Part shown: positions 42,929 through 53,548 of the stretch, one piece after another
How the letters are laid out: every line of letters starts with the position of its first letter
How positions within the stretch are numbered: position 1 is the first letter of the stretch
NCBI GenBank assembly: GCA_022495995.1
Contig: JAFEMH010001483.1
Coordinates: 310,001-374,000 of the forward strand
DNA from: Adenophora triphylla var. japonica
Taxonomy: Eukaryota; Streptophyta; Magnoliopsida; Asterales; Campanulaceae
Length of the DNA stretch: 64,000 bases
Direction of reading: 5' to 3'
Translations under genes and position numbers: made by a program
The notes under the pieces: model-generated
Databases searched by the model: none
Seen by the model: the letters and a program-made list of their open reading frames with translations, nothing else
What the model was told of the DNA's origin: nothing

Positions 42929-44038
42929 GTGTATCCGAGCAATAATATCGTGCGGCGAGTCATGGTGGACTGCAGGGCAAGTAGGAATGTGCTTTATTAT
43001 GATGCTTTTAAAAGGATGAATTATACAGAGGCAAATTTGGTGCCTCATAAGGGATATCTTGAGGGATTCACTAATCACTCTGTTAAAGTTAAAGGGACGA
43101 TTATGTTGGATATTGAAATTGGTGAAGGAAAGCTGGCGAGATGCGAGAATGTCGAATTCATGGTGATTGATCTTGTGTCTCCTTATAATGCTATAGTGGG
43201 AATCCCATTCATGTTGAGTTTTGAAATGGTTCTGTCAATTCCCCATCAGAGGGTAAAGTATCCCACAGCTAATGGGATAGGTTGCTTGAAGAGTGAGGCG
43301 GTCACTGTGATAAGAAAACAAAAGGAGATGTTGAAAGCTAAGGCAGAAAGTACAATTTCGATGACTTCCAAAGTAGAATCTAGTCCACTAAAGATAAATA
43401 TGGTTAAGATTGTAGAGGTGGAGAATGGTGAACTAGATTGGATCATAACGGAGAGTATGAGAAATGGAACTGCTATGGTAGCCGAAGCGACAAACCAAGT
43501 GTCAGGGCGAGTTTCAGGGCGAGTGATAAGGGGGCTAAGAGGAGGGCGAGAAATATGTATGTTGGAAGAGCGGGAATCAGATTGGCGGGATGTAGACTCC
43601 GATATGGTGGGAAAGGGTGATGATGGTGAAGAAAATTGTTGGGCGATGGAAATAGTGAATGCCACGCCCCATATAAGTTATGCCAGGGTTGTAAGGCTTG
43701 TTAGTATGGAGGAGCCAAGGATTGAAGAAGTGGTTGAGGGAAATGTTAAAGTACTTATGAGCGAATCTGATGACGATTATGAAGCCATTGAGGTAGAGGA
43801 CGCTCAGGGGCGGCCTACTGGTAATGTCTTTGCCGATCTTAAAAAGCCCGTTCCTGTTGGTATGAGGAAGAGGAAAAGAATAGAGGTGGAAATGCTTTGC
43901 CGGTGCGGGATGAGCCGGATATCAAGGCGGGAGAAGAGTTGGAGGAGGTGGAAATCAATTGTTATTTTCCCGAGCGAAGGTGAAGATTGGCAAGCAAGCT
44001 GTCGCGGGATGAGCGAGAAGCTTTGGTTGATTTTTTGA
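42929..44038 (+). pseudogene. GY1 protease region, active site changed
   Basis: A 369-residue frame. Near the start, RRVMVDCRASRNVLYYDAF sits where Tat proteases have VDGGASADVL-like sequence: the Asp stays, but the following Gly-Gly is Cys-Arg, so the active-site turn is lost. YNAIVGIPFMLSF is the flap-distal 'ILGRPxL' position. The C-terminal 200 residues are an acidic spacer (ESDDDYEAIEVEDAQGRP) leading to RT. A frameshift near 44000 separates it from RT. Confidence 0.75.
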
Positions 44039-45294
44039 AGGAAAATTTGGATGTATTCGCTTGGAGGCAGGAGGACATGAAGGAGTATTGATGAGAGTGT
44101 TGCTCTGCATTGTTTGAATGCTGATCCTAAGGTGGAGCCATTTAAGCAAAGGGTAAGGCATTTGTCGCCGGAGAAAGAGATGGCAGTATTGGAAGAAGTG
44201 GAAAAGTTGTTGAAGGCGGGAATAATCGAGAAAATTCAATATCCGGTGTGGTTGGCTTGTCCCGTAATGGTTTTGAAGTCAAACAAGAAGTGGAGAATGT
44301 GCATTGATTTTACCGATCTCGAATACGGCATGTCCCAAGGATTGCTATCCTTTACCCAAGATTGATAAGTTGGTGGATTCCATTTCAGTCACGAGTGTTC
44401 GGTTTTATTGATGCTTATTCGGGATACCACCGAGATTAAGATGGCGGAGGAAGACAAGGCGAAAAACAGCGTTTAGGACTCCAAAGGGAAATTTTTGTTA
44501 CAAGATGATGCCGTTTGGCTTGAAGAATGCGGGGGCAACATATCAAAGGATGGTGAACGAGGTGTTCAAGTCGCAGATTGGGCGGAATATAGAAGCGTAC
44601 ATTGACGACATGGTGATCAAGACCAGAGAGTAAAACCACTTGTTGGATCTTGCTGAGACTTTTGAGAACTTAAGAAGGAATTCAATGAAGTTGAACCCCA
44701 GTAAGTGTACGTTTGGTGTTACGGCGGGAAAATTTCTGGGATTCTTGGTCAACAGGCGCGGGATTGAGGCCAACCCAGAAAAAATTCAGGCGTTATTAGA
44801 CATGTCGCCACCTAAGTCTATTCGCGAGATTCAGCGACTAAATGGGAGGATCATTGCCCACAGGAAGATTTATTTCGAAGTCGGCGGAGAGATGTTTGCC
44901 GTTCTTCAAAGTTTTGAAGGGCGGAAAGAAATTTGAATGGAGCGAGGAGTGCGGAGCAGCTTTTGAAGAAATGAAAGCTTACTTGGGGAAGCCACCATTG
45001 TTGAGCAGCCCTGTGGAGGGGGAGGAATTGTTTGTTTATTTGGCAGCTTCTGACTATGCGGTTGCGGCAGTGTTGGTGAGGGAAGACGGAGGAATTCAAA
45101 GGCCTGTATACTATGTTTCCAAAGCATTAAGTGAGGTTGAGTCGAGGTATTTTAATGCCGAGAAGTTGGCTTATGCGTTGGTGGTGGCGGCGAGGAAGTT
45201 GAGGGCCTATTTTGTCGCTCATACCATTGTGGTGTTGACAGATGCGCCCTTAAGAAAGATTCTGCAGCAACCGGTTACGCGGGAAGGCTTTTGA
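44039..45294 (+). pseudogene. GY1 reverse transcriptase and first RNase H, broken
   Basis: RT motifs occur in several frames: VEPFKQRVRHLSPEKEMAVL (44130), KWRMCIDFTDL (44290), MMPFGLKNAGATYQRMVNE (44500), the catalytic AYIDDMVIKT (44595), then an in-frame TAA at about 44631, then LNPSKCTFGVTAGKFLGFLV (44690). RNase H follows in another frame (44842-45294: EELFVYLAASDYAVAAVLV, PVYYVSKALSEVE). Shifts near 44330, 44410 and 44870 and the TAA rule out activity here. Confidence 0.85.
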
Positions 45295-45983
45295 AGTGGT
45301 CAATTGAGTTGACGGAATTCGACATCAGATATGAATCTCGTCGAGCTATTAAGGCGCAAGCGTTGGCAGACTTTATAGTTGAAACCTCATTTACCAAGTC
45401 TCAGGCCGATGTAGTTGAGGAACGCGAGAAAAGGAAGATGGCAAAGCGGGCTGAGCCAAGTGTGATTGAAGAAAAGAAGAGGCCGGAGGATTGTTGGATC
45501 CTGCATGTAGATGGTTCGTCAGCAAAAAACAGAGGAGGAGCGGGAATGGTTTTGATGTCCCCAGATGCGGAATGTGAGTATAGGAAAGCATTCAGGTTCA
45601 AGTTCCCAGTGTCTAATAATCAGGCGGAGTACGAAGCATTGGTGTCGGGAATTGAATTTGCGCGGGATGTTGGAGTAAAGAGGATTGTGGTCCATTCTGA
45701 CTCTCAGTTGATTGTTAAGCAAGTGAAAGGCGAATATGGCACGGTGAATTCATTTTTAATAAGATATTGTGATTTGGTGAGAAACATCTTGAGTCATTTT
45801 GAGTTTTGGGAGTTGGTACAAATTGGGCGAGAAGAGAATTCAAAGGCGGATGCACTGAGTAGGTCGGCGGGAAGTGGAGAAAATGAAACTTTGTGGATCC
45901 CTTGGTGGAGTATGTGGACACGCCGGCAATTGATAGATCCAGGTAATGGAGATTGGAGAGACGGAAGCAAATTGGGTTACTGA
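45291..45983 (+). CDS. GY1 archaeal-type RNase H segment
   Basis: 230 open residues. After SIELTEFDIRYESRRAIKAQ (end of the first RNase H) comes the second domain with its four acidic sites: WILHVDGSSAKNRGGAGMVL (~75), NNQAEYEALVSGIEFA (~118), VVHSDSQLIVKQVKGEYG (~142) and ENSKADALSRSA (~190). This extra RNase H marks the Tat lineage. The frame leaves the integrase frame at its end (45946-45983 overlap), probably by another small shift. Confidence 0.85.
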   Translation: MKWSIELTEFDIRYESRRAIKAQALADFIVETSFTKSQADVVEEREKRKMAKRAEPSVIEEKKRPEDCWILHVDGSSAKNRGGAGMVLMSPDAECEYRKAFRFKFPVSNNQAEYEALVSGIEFARDVGVKRIVVHSDSQLIVKQVKGEYGTVNSFLIRYCDLVRNILSHFEFWELVQIGREENSKADALSRSAGSGENETLWIPWWSMWTRRQLIDPGNGDWRDGSKLGY

Positions 45984-47205
45984 CATGAAAGATTTTTTAG
46001 AGAAGGGTGAATTGCCGCTTGAGGAAGAAAGGGCTAAACTAGTAAAGGTGACTTCCCCGCGATTTACGGTGCAAGATGGAATCTTATATAGAAGATCTTT
46101 TTCAAAGCCATTGATGAGGTGTATAGAGCCGGGGACGGTGGCTAAGGTTTTGTTTGAAATCCATGAAGGCGTCTGCGGAGGTCATCCGGGGGCGAGATCT
46201 CTTGCGGAGAAGGTGTTGTTCCATGGTTATTATTGGCCAAGCTTGAAGAAGGATGCAGAAGAGTATGTGCGGAAATGCGAGAAGTGTCAAAGGTTTGGGA
46301 ATATTCCGCGCCAACCCGCCACTGAGCAGACGCCTATTGTCGCAACATGGCCTTTTGATATGTGGGGCATAGATTTGATTGGGCCATTTCCAAAAGCCAA
46401 GGGAGGATGCCAGCATGTAGTCGTTGCAGTAGATTATTTTACGAAGTGGACTGAAGCGAAAGCCTTGGCAACGATAAGCGAGGATAATGTGATTAAGTTC
46501 GTTCAAGAAAACATTTGGTGCAGATATGGGTTACCCAGGGCCATTATCTCTGATCATGGAACACAGTTTGGTAAGAAATTTGCCGCGGAATGTCAAAGGA
46601 TGAATGTGAAGCATTGGATGTCGGCGGTATACAGGCCGCAGTGCAATGGTCAGGCGGAGGCGGCAAATAAGCAAATTATTGCCGCATTACGTAAAAATTT
46701 GGAAGGAAGGGGCGGAGCATGGTTAGAAGAATTGTCTACTGCATTATGGTATGTAAGGACCACAATAAAGGGTTCAACCGGTGAAACAGCATTTGCTTTG
46801 ACTTATGGGTCTGAAGCCATGGCACCGGCCGAGATGGCCTTGCCGACTTATAGAGTGACTTATTATGATGAGGCAAGAAATGGTCAGAGGCGGTGTAACG
46901 ACCTTGATTTGGTTGATGAAAGGAGGCTACAAGCAAGAATGAGGATGGTAAATTACAAGCAGAAGATGAAGGCCCAGCATGATAAGCGGGTTAACAAGAG
47001 GTCTTTCAATGTAGGTGATTGGGTACTAAGGAGTGCAGAAGCCACGGGACCCGAACCGAGCTTCACCAAGTTGAATGAAAAATGGGAAGGGCCGTTTCAG
47101 GTATCTCAAATTGTTCGAGAAGGGACCTATCGGCTGAGAAAGCAAGATGGCGAAGAGTTGAAGAATGCCTGGAGTGTCGATCATTTGAAGCGTTTTTATC
47201 AATGA
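45946..47205 (+). CDS. GY1 integrase
   Basis: 419 open residues to the pol stop. HEGVCGGHPGARSL and CEKCQRF form the HHCC zinc site (~68-108). The catalytic triad is in DMWGIDLIGPFP (~143), ISDHGTQFGKKF (~205) and NGQAEAANKQII (~240). A C-terminal basic domain (GDWVLRSAEATGPEPS, WEGPFQVSQIVREGTYRLRK) ends at SVDHLKRFYQ; there is no chromodomain. It is the best preserved enzyme of GY1, though it cannot be made as part of an intact polyprotein here. Confidence 0.9.
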   Translation: MEIGETEANWVTDMKDFLEKGELPLEEERAKLVKVTSPRFTVQDGILYRRSFSKPLMRCIEPGTVAKVLFEIHEGVCGGHPGARSLAEKVLFHGYYWPSLKKDAEEYVRKCEKCQRFGNIPRQPATEQTPIVATWPFDMWGIDLIGPFPKAKGGCQHVVVAVDYFTKWTEAKALATISEDNVIKFVQENIWCRYGLPRAIISDHGTQFGKKFAAECQRMNVKHWMSAVYRPQCNGQAEAANKQIIAALRKNLEGRGGAWLEELSTALWYVRTTIKGSTGETAFALTYGSEAMAPAEMALPTYRVTYYDEARNGQRRCNDLDLVDERRLQARMRMVNYKQKMKAQHDKRVNKRSFNVGDWVLRSAEATGPEPSFTKLNEKWEGPFQVSQIVREGTYRLRKQDGEELKNAWSVDHLKRFYQ

Positions 47206-47590
47206 AGTTGTAGTAACCTTTTGTAGTTGCATCTTTTGATTTTGGTTCTAGATGATAAAAGATACGTAACTTTTTCTGGGGTCATGTGTTTTTGTGTACA
47301 TCGCATTGACGGGAAAGTTATGTAGAATTTGCCAATCTAGCACGATGTAACTTGTCAACGTGATGAAGAAGGAAGGAATTATTCAGCGACATATTGTTTT
47401 GTGATCACCGTTTTCATTAAAATTTGACAAGTGTTATGTTTTGTGAAACAGTTATTGGAACGGCGGGATTAGAAGAACGACGGTGGTCAAGGAAGCTGTT
47501 TTAATAAAGGATAAAGAGCTTGGGTAAAGGAGGCGACAGTAGAGGCGCGCAAAGAAACGTGAGAAGCAATCGTCATCAACACTCACCAAG
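47206..47590 (+). other. GY1 region after pol
   Basis: Non-coding; pol ends at 47205 and the tandem array starts near 47591. No clear polyadenylation signal is assigned. Confidence 0.4.
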
Positions 47591-48180
47591 AGGGATGTGG
47601 TGTCTTGGTTAGAGACCAAGGCACCTAATGGATGTGGCGGCTTGGTTAGAGACCAAGTCGCCCAAAAGGGATGAGGTGTCTTGGTTAGAGACCAAGGCAC
47701 CTAATGGATGTGGCGGCTTGGTTAGAGACCAAGTCGCCCAAAAGGGATGAGGTGTCTTGGTTAGAGACCAAGGCACCTAATGGATGTGGCGGCTTGGTTA
47801 GAGACCAAGTCGCCCAAAAGGGATGTGGTGGCTTGGTTAGAGACCAAGTCACCCAAAAAGGGATGTGGCGGCTTGGTTAGAGACCAAGTCGCCCAAAAGG
47901 GATGTGGTGGCTTGGTTAGAGACCAAGTCACCCAAAAAGGGATGTGGCGTCTTGGTTAGAGACCAAGTCGCCCAAAAGGGATGCGACATCTTGGTTAGAG
48001 ACCAAGTCGCCCAAAAGGGATGCGACATCTTGGTTAGAGACCAAGTCGCCCAAAAGGGATGCGACATCTTGGTTAGAGACCAAGTCGCCCAAAAGGGATG
48101 CGACATCTTGGTTATAGACCAAGTCGCCCAAGAGAGATGCGATATCTGGGAAAGAAATCAAGTTGCATAAAGGGATGTGG
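47591..48180. repeat. 39-bp tandem array with a hairpin in every unit (GY1)
   Basis: About 14 units of gggatgtggcggcttggtta-gagaccaagtcgcccaaaa. Each holds the inverted repeat CTTGGT-TAGAG-ACCAAG. The first half alternates 'aggcacctaatggatg' and 'agtcgcccaaaaggg' units (a ~78-bp dimer); the second half is uniform. The last two units decay. Plus and minus ORFs here are repeat by-products. Confidence 0.88.
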
Positions 48181-48625
48181 TATATTAATTAGAGATTTGA
48201 CTCCAAATGGATATGTTGAAATTGTCACATTAAATAGTTGGCGAGAATCTATGCTGAGGAGTGAGGCTGCCTAAAGACAAGCCTCACTTTTTTGAAGAGA
48301 GTAGTATGTATATAGAGATAAGATGGAGAGTGCAATCTTCGATGAACTATCGAAGCAAAATCATTATGAATCAAAAGAAAGATACGCGACATGAAAATGT
48401 CAATGATAAACAAGTAAAGATTGGAGACAAGGCATGAGGAACAGAGCATAAGATAAAGGTTGCAAAAGTGCGACAATTAGATAAGTACAAGTTGGGGCAC
48501 CAAGGCCAATCACCCGAGTTAAAGTTGCGAGAAATGAAATTAAAATGCAGAAAAGAAATATTGTTTGTTACAAACCAGGGGCAAATGAAAAAGTTTAGCA
48601 ACAACCACAAAGTACAAGAATGAAA
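48181..48625. other. Spacer between array and antisense gene of GY1
   Basis: No ORF of note. It is probably the 3' UTR of the minus-strand gene, in AT-rich sequence. Confidence 0.4.
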
Positions 48626-51497
48626 TCATTGGGCATTGTAGGCAGCATTAAGAGCATCCTTGTTCTTTTGTTGAAGGTCAAAGAGGGAGGGAATGATGTT
48701 GTCGCTGCGAGTTTCAGGAATTGGCCAAGCCGCCTTGCCAAGAACGGCATCTTCTGCTGCTAGTTGGGCTAACTCTTCTTCGCTGTAAGGCACAAGGGGA
48801 TGTCCCTTGCGACTTTTGTCGCTGAAGATAGTTTCGGAACCCCATCTCGCAAGCATGGTTGGGGTAATGGCAGGATTAGCTTCTGCGGCTATAGTCCTTA
48901 AGGTATGAAGGATCGCGTTATCAAACGCATCCATTTCAGCGGTCTCAGATTTGGACTTCTCCAATTTTAAATCTTCCCTAAGCTTGGTGACTTGATTTGC
49001 TTTGACAAAGTCCTCATCCCTAAGCCGCTTATTCTCGGCATCAAGGTTTGCAAGTTTGGCCGCATCAGTCTTAAGTTTTTCGTTCTCAGCGATAAGGGTG
49101 GCCAGCTTCTCCTCGGCATCCTTGTTTTTCCTTTCCAACTCTTCCAAACGGGTTTTTCCCTCAGCGACATCAGCATCTGCCTTTTCCTTGAGGTCTTTGA
49201 GCTCTTGGATGGATGTATCCCGCCTTGAAACTTTTCGCCTATATACATTCCGCTCCCGCTCCGCCTCAGTAAGCTCATGCTCAAGGCTGATGCATTTGTT
49301 GCTTAAGCCCAAGATAGTACTGCCGGCCTGCGAAAAGTCATGCGACAATAAAAAGTTAGACAGAATATAAAGAGAAAAATTTAAATGAATAAAAGGGAGT
49401 AAGGGCGACTTACCAGGGAAAGCTGAATTCCCGCATGATAGGCTGAGTGGGCAGGATTCTCCCTTTCAACATAGGCCACCTGTTCAGAGTCACTTACCCT
49501 TTTGAGGGCAGTGGAACCCAGCAAGCAGGAAACAGTATCCAACTGCTCAGTAATTAATCCTTTCAGCTTGGGAATGGCATTTGCTTCCCGGCAAAGAGCC
49601 ACCATGCCTGGTTCATCTTCAGGAAGCTTAAATCCCTCTTCTAACCAGCTGGCTCGGCGACGAGGAGCTGAGCGAGAAGAAGGGTTAATAGGAGAGTTGT
49701 TAGGGGCGGCTTCATTTGGCTGAGCTGAGGGAGGTGGAGAGGCGGATCTCGCAGGGATATCTGAATGAGTCCCCTCAGTCTCAACTCTTTGTTGTTCAAG
49801 GGGAGCATCACCCTCTATCTCAGTATGAGGCTCATCATTTTCTTCTTCTTGTTCTTCCTGTTCCTCTTCCTCCTCTTCCTCCTCATCCACTAAGTGGAAA
49901 ATCTCAGCTGGTTCTTCAGAGGCAGGAACAGTGTTGGCTTTGCGTTGCCTTTTTTGAGGGCGGGAAGAGGTGGAAGGAGCTTTCCTGCGGGATGTCTCCG
50001 ATGCAACCCTTTCATCTGCACCAGTGTTAGCAATGGGGATAGTGAGGTCAGCAGGCAAGGCCCTGAGGCTGGCGTTCCTGGCCAGAGCCAGGCGCTTAGT
50101 TTGTTGTTCCGACCTGCCATGAGCCAATCTCTTTTGATTCATGTCCATAGTTCTGTGAACTGCAAGAAATAAGAAGGGATAAGCGACAATAAAAAGATGG
50201 CAGTATGTAAAGAGAATAAAAGAAACCATACGTTGAACTTCTCGCATGGCCGGGCACAGGTTGTGACCATTCCCGCAAACAGTGCAATCTGCACCAAATT
50301 TGTAGCCCGTATGACGTTCCCAGCCAGCCCAAGATTCAGTGAAAGTCACAGCAACTCGCGGAGGCATTGGCGGGAAGGCAAGGGAAAGTCCTACTTGGCT
50401 AAGAAGGGAATGATCGGCGAGGATTTGTTGAATGGAGAATAATGCGGGAGAAGGGACAGTGGTACTGGCCTCGGCGAGAAGTTGGACCATTGTCGCTTTC
50501 AAACGTTTCTCGTCTTCATCCAAGGCCCATTTCTTATCAACTTTAGGGTGAATTCCTTTCAAGTCTGTAGGAAGAGCCCAACCCACGCGGGAAACAATGA
50601 AAAGAGGATCATCTAACCAGTGGTGGACTTTGGAAGGAAGGGGAGTAAGAATTTTGGGTTTTTTATATTTAAGCGACATGCGAATTTCTTGGGTTTTGCT
50701 GTCTTTCTGCTGATACCCAGTAAACATGTCCATGAGAAGGTGGGTGGTTGGTTCCCGCCTCAGGGCGCGGCAAACAGTTATAAAGCAGGTTAACACCCTA
50801 ATGGCATTGGGATGAAGCTCAGCTACGGCTGCTTGAGCTTTATATAAGAAAAGGGAAATGAAAGGGTCCACTGGAATCTTAAGTCCAGCTTCTAGTTGGG
50901 CGGGAAAGACTACAATGCCGTCTTGTCTATGCCTAATCGTAGAGAGGGACATGTCGCCATTATAGGGAGCGATATGATAGTTGAGATGGTCAATGTGGTA
51001 TTTGGTGTGGAAAGGGGTCATGTAGGGATTTTGTAAAGGGTCATTTCCCAGCGGTGAAGTGGAGGGTATTAGTTAAAGGCAAATTCCCGCCATTGATGTT
51101 GAAGCGCCGGGAGTTCCAGTATGAGACATCCCTTTGAGTCAGAAGAAGAGATAACTTGTTTATTATGTTTTCTATTTGCTAAAGATTTGGCGGCGGGATA
51201 GTCAGTGTCAGAACTGTCAGAATATGTAGGGGGACCATAGAAGCGACAAAGATGAGCGCAAAGCTCGCGGGGAGTGAAAAACGTTTTGGACATGGGGGCT
51301 GAGGAATGAAGAAAACATTTGCCCCTAATTTCTACCGCGGCAATTACGGCGGGATCTACCCTGTTGATCCTAAGACAATTAACTAGATCATCCCGCGGGA
51401 TCCTTGCCCAGATACCCCTAGTTAAGTAGTAAATACCCCCAGTTCTTTGACACTGACCATACCTAATTTGTCTAAGACAATTCTTAAACCTAGCCAT
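48626..51497 (-). pseudogene. Antisense spliced gene of GY1: 'putative gypsy-type transposon' domain plus coiled coil
   Basis: Exon pieces on the minus strand: 51497-~51070 (MARFKNCLRQIRYGQCQRTG), ~51060-50232, 50159-49414 and 49327-48626. Two introns are clear: 50231-50160 (GTATGG...TTGCAG, 72 bases, so frame-neutral) and 49413-49328 (GTAAGT...TTCGCAG), both in phase. Residues after MTPFHTKYHIDHLNY (QLEAGLKIPVDPFISLFLY, HPNAIRVLTCFITVCRA) resemble the Pfam family called putative gypsy-type transposon (Transposase_28). An acidic EEEEE segment and a long coiled coil (LEHELTEAERERNVYRRKV to KLEKSKSE) follow. A one-base shift near 51069 splits the first two parts, unless an unseen intron is there. 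Function unknown. Confidence 0.65.
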
Positions 51498-52146
51498 AAT
51501 AGCGAGTAAAAGCTTGAGAAAAACAAAGGAAATTGAAAATCAAGGAGAATACCTGGAAAATATGAGGGATCGTTGAGAAAGTCAAAGACGGATTGTAAGT
51601 TCGCCGGAATATTCAAAGTCCGACCAAAGAAGTGATTGTCCAGGGTGATTTAATGGGTGAATCGAGGCAAGGAGTGGTCGTTTATGGAGGAATTTCAGAG
51701 GGGAACAAGGATTCAGTTACTAGGAGAAAGGAAGGGTCACGGAAGAGGAAGGGTGAGTTCGTCGGAAAAGGTACCAGGTTCGCCGGAATTCGCCAAAGAG
51801 GGTTTTCAGATTAAGGGACGAAAAAAGGTAAGGGTAGGAGGGAGGTGGTTATTTATATTAACGGAATATGAACTGACTCTCTAAGGATTGTATAAATTAA
51901 TTGGTCCCAAAATTTTGAAGTTCCCCCCAATTTAATGATTTCAAATTTTAAAAGATCTTTTCAAGCGTCAGAAAGTCTCTTCGGTTGTCTTGTCACAGCC
52001 GATTGTCAGAAAAGTTGCCTCAGAAAATGACACGTGGCACGTACGTGTCACTTTTCGCATATATCTCGTGAGAAGGGTTGCCTTAGTACTGAAAATAACT
52101 AGGACTCTAAATTTCTCGCCTGGAACATAAATGAACCAGGTCTCGA
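51498..52146. other. GY1 region upstream of the antisense gene
   Basis: It would be the promoter and 5' UTR of the minus-strand gene. A minus frame MNIPANLQSVFDFLNDPSYF at 51616-51553 ends at a GT (GGTATTC) and may be a first exon, but I found no acceptor that keeps the frame. A cluster of ACGTG words (gacacgtggcacgtacgtgtc, 52030-52050) precedes it. Confidence 0.45.
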
Positions 52147-52159
52147 AATTGGGGGCTAC
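52147..52159 (+). other. Polypurine tract of GY1
   Basis: AATTGGGGGCTAC directly before the 3' LTR's TG, the usual primer for plus-strand synthesis. Confidence 0.7.
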
Positions 52160-52921
52160 TGAAATGGTTATCATAAATGGATTGGGCCTAAATAGTTAAG
52201 AAGGTTCGATAAACTTATTAGGCCAAGTAAGATGATAATAAATGTGAAGATAAGTGACAAGTTGAGCGATAATTAATATGTCGGCTTAAGAGGACAAGAT
52301 AGGGTAATAAGCGACAAGAAGGCGATGTACAGATGAAACGGAATGAAGGTGAGAAAAGCAATAGGCGAGAAGATGAACTTGTCCCATAGTTTTAGATAAA
52401 ATATGAATATCTGAGAATGAGTGATTTGGCCTACTTTGTCGCAATAAAGAGTTTGTCGCCTAGCGACAAACGTGACTGATGGTACAACTTTTTGGTATAC
52501 TGACACGTGGTACCAACCCCCCCTAACGTATAACAGTGTAACATGATGGGAATGTCAGTACTTTTTTACTAACTCTGAGGGTAGTTGACTGACTTAGCAT
52601 GAATGATTGACACGTGTCCTTGCAGGCATGGCCTATGATTACAAGGTGGTATAAATATGTGAAATTCTCTATTATTAAGTAAGTCTATTCTCTCTCTAAA
52701 AACTCTCTTTTCTTCATTACAAGATAGAACTTTTCTTAAATCTGAACTGAAAACTGATTCTCACGCCGGAGGGGTTTCACCGGAGTCACCCCCGGTTTAG
52801 CTCAGTGTTGCTCGTGTGTGTAGGTCCCATAGCAAACCATCCCAAGAAGATTAGCCGGAGTATCCTTTGAAGCAGTTGAAGATTCAACTCCTGATCAACA
52901 CCATTTTCCATGGCTGCATCA
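52160..52921 (+). mobile_element. GY1 3' LTR
   Basis: 762 bp with the same start, end and content as 39713-40474; followed by GAGGT. The 77-codon minus ORF inside it is the same in both LTRs and is not thought to be a gene. Confidence 0.95.
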
Positions 52922-53248
52922 GAGGTTTTCTATGAAACCATTTGGAAGCTCCAGAAGGATGAAATGTTGTATGTGTAGGTTGTCGAAGTTATTTAACTGA
53001 CTTGTTCTATTATGTAGCAAAACAAAATATATATTTAGAGAACCTTGGTTGTAGTGGTAATGGGAAACTCGATAATCCTGGGTTTGTCTACTGTTTGAAT
53101 GATGTCAAGGCAGCATATTTGTTGGATACATGTTTTGCAACATTTTGTTTAAAAGTGTTTTTATAAAGCAGGTGAAAGTATGATACAAGGAATTTACTTT
53201 CTTGTTGTCTCAGTTGATAAGGATGAAATACATGATAGCTTACACCAC

Positions 53249-53548
53249 CGGCTGTCGACATCGAGGCGGTGCACACTGAGGCAAAGAGTGCAGTGGAAGG
53301 TTTGTCATCTCAAATTTTGTGTATCTAGAAATCTCTTTTAGATTTTTATGTTCAGAAATGCTTCTTTTCTCCTAAATCAGATAGTGACAGATTATATTCC
53401 TTATGTGAACTTTTGAAAAATTTACTTTGCTTTGCATGCTTGATTTTTTTTGTGAAAGAAAAAGAAATATCTCCCCCTGTTGTTACCGAGGAAGAAGCGG
53501 AAGAGAATAAGAAGCGGCACTTGAATGTGGTATTCATTGGCCATATTG
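53249..53548 (+). pseudogene. Captured eRF3-like gene, further exons
   Basis: 53249-53299 reads AVDIEAVHTEAKSAVE and ends at GGTTTG. 53457-53548 reads KEISPPVVTEEEAEENKKRH, then LNVVFIGHI, ending G|GTAAGT. That is the run-in to the GTP-binding P-loop of eRF3 (KKRHLNVVFIGHVDAGKS in the family), stopping at an intron exactly before the P-loop's Asp codon is completed. eRF3 is the GTPase that helps eRF1 end translation. The P-loop and GTPase core were not captured, so no function is expected. The piece is in the same direction as 38484-38890. Confidence 0.72.

Larger units (their letters stand above)
39713..52921 (+). mobile_element. GY1: young Tat-type element with degenerate gag-pol and an antisense gene
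   Basis: 13,209 bp with 762-bp LTRs, target duplication GAGGT (39708-39712, 52922-52926), inserted in CACTA-R. Order on the plus strand: LTR, gag (40832-), zinc knuckle, protease, RT, RNase H, archaeal-type RNase H, integrase (to 47205), a 39-bp array, a minus-strand spliced gene (51497-48626), polypurine tract, LTR. The archaeal-type RNase H and lack of a chromodomain place it in Tat. It belongs to a different family from OG1: LTRs, PBS and antisense gene differ. Confidence 0.92.
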
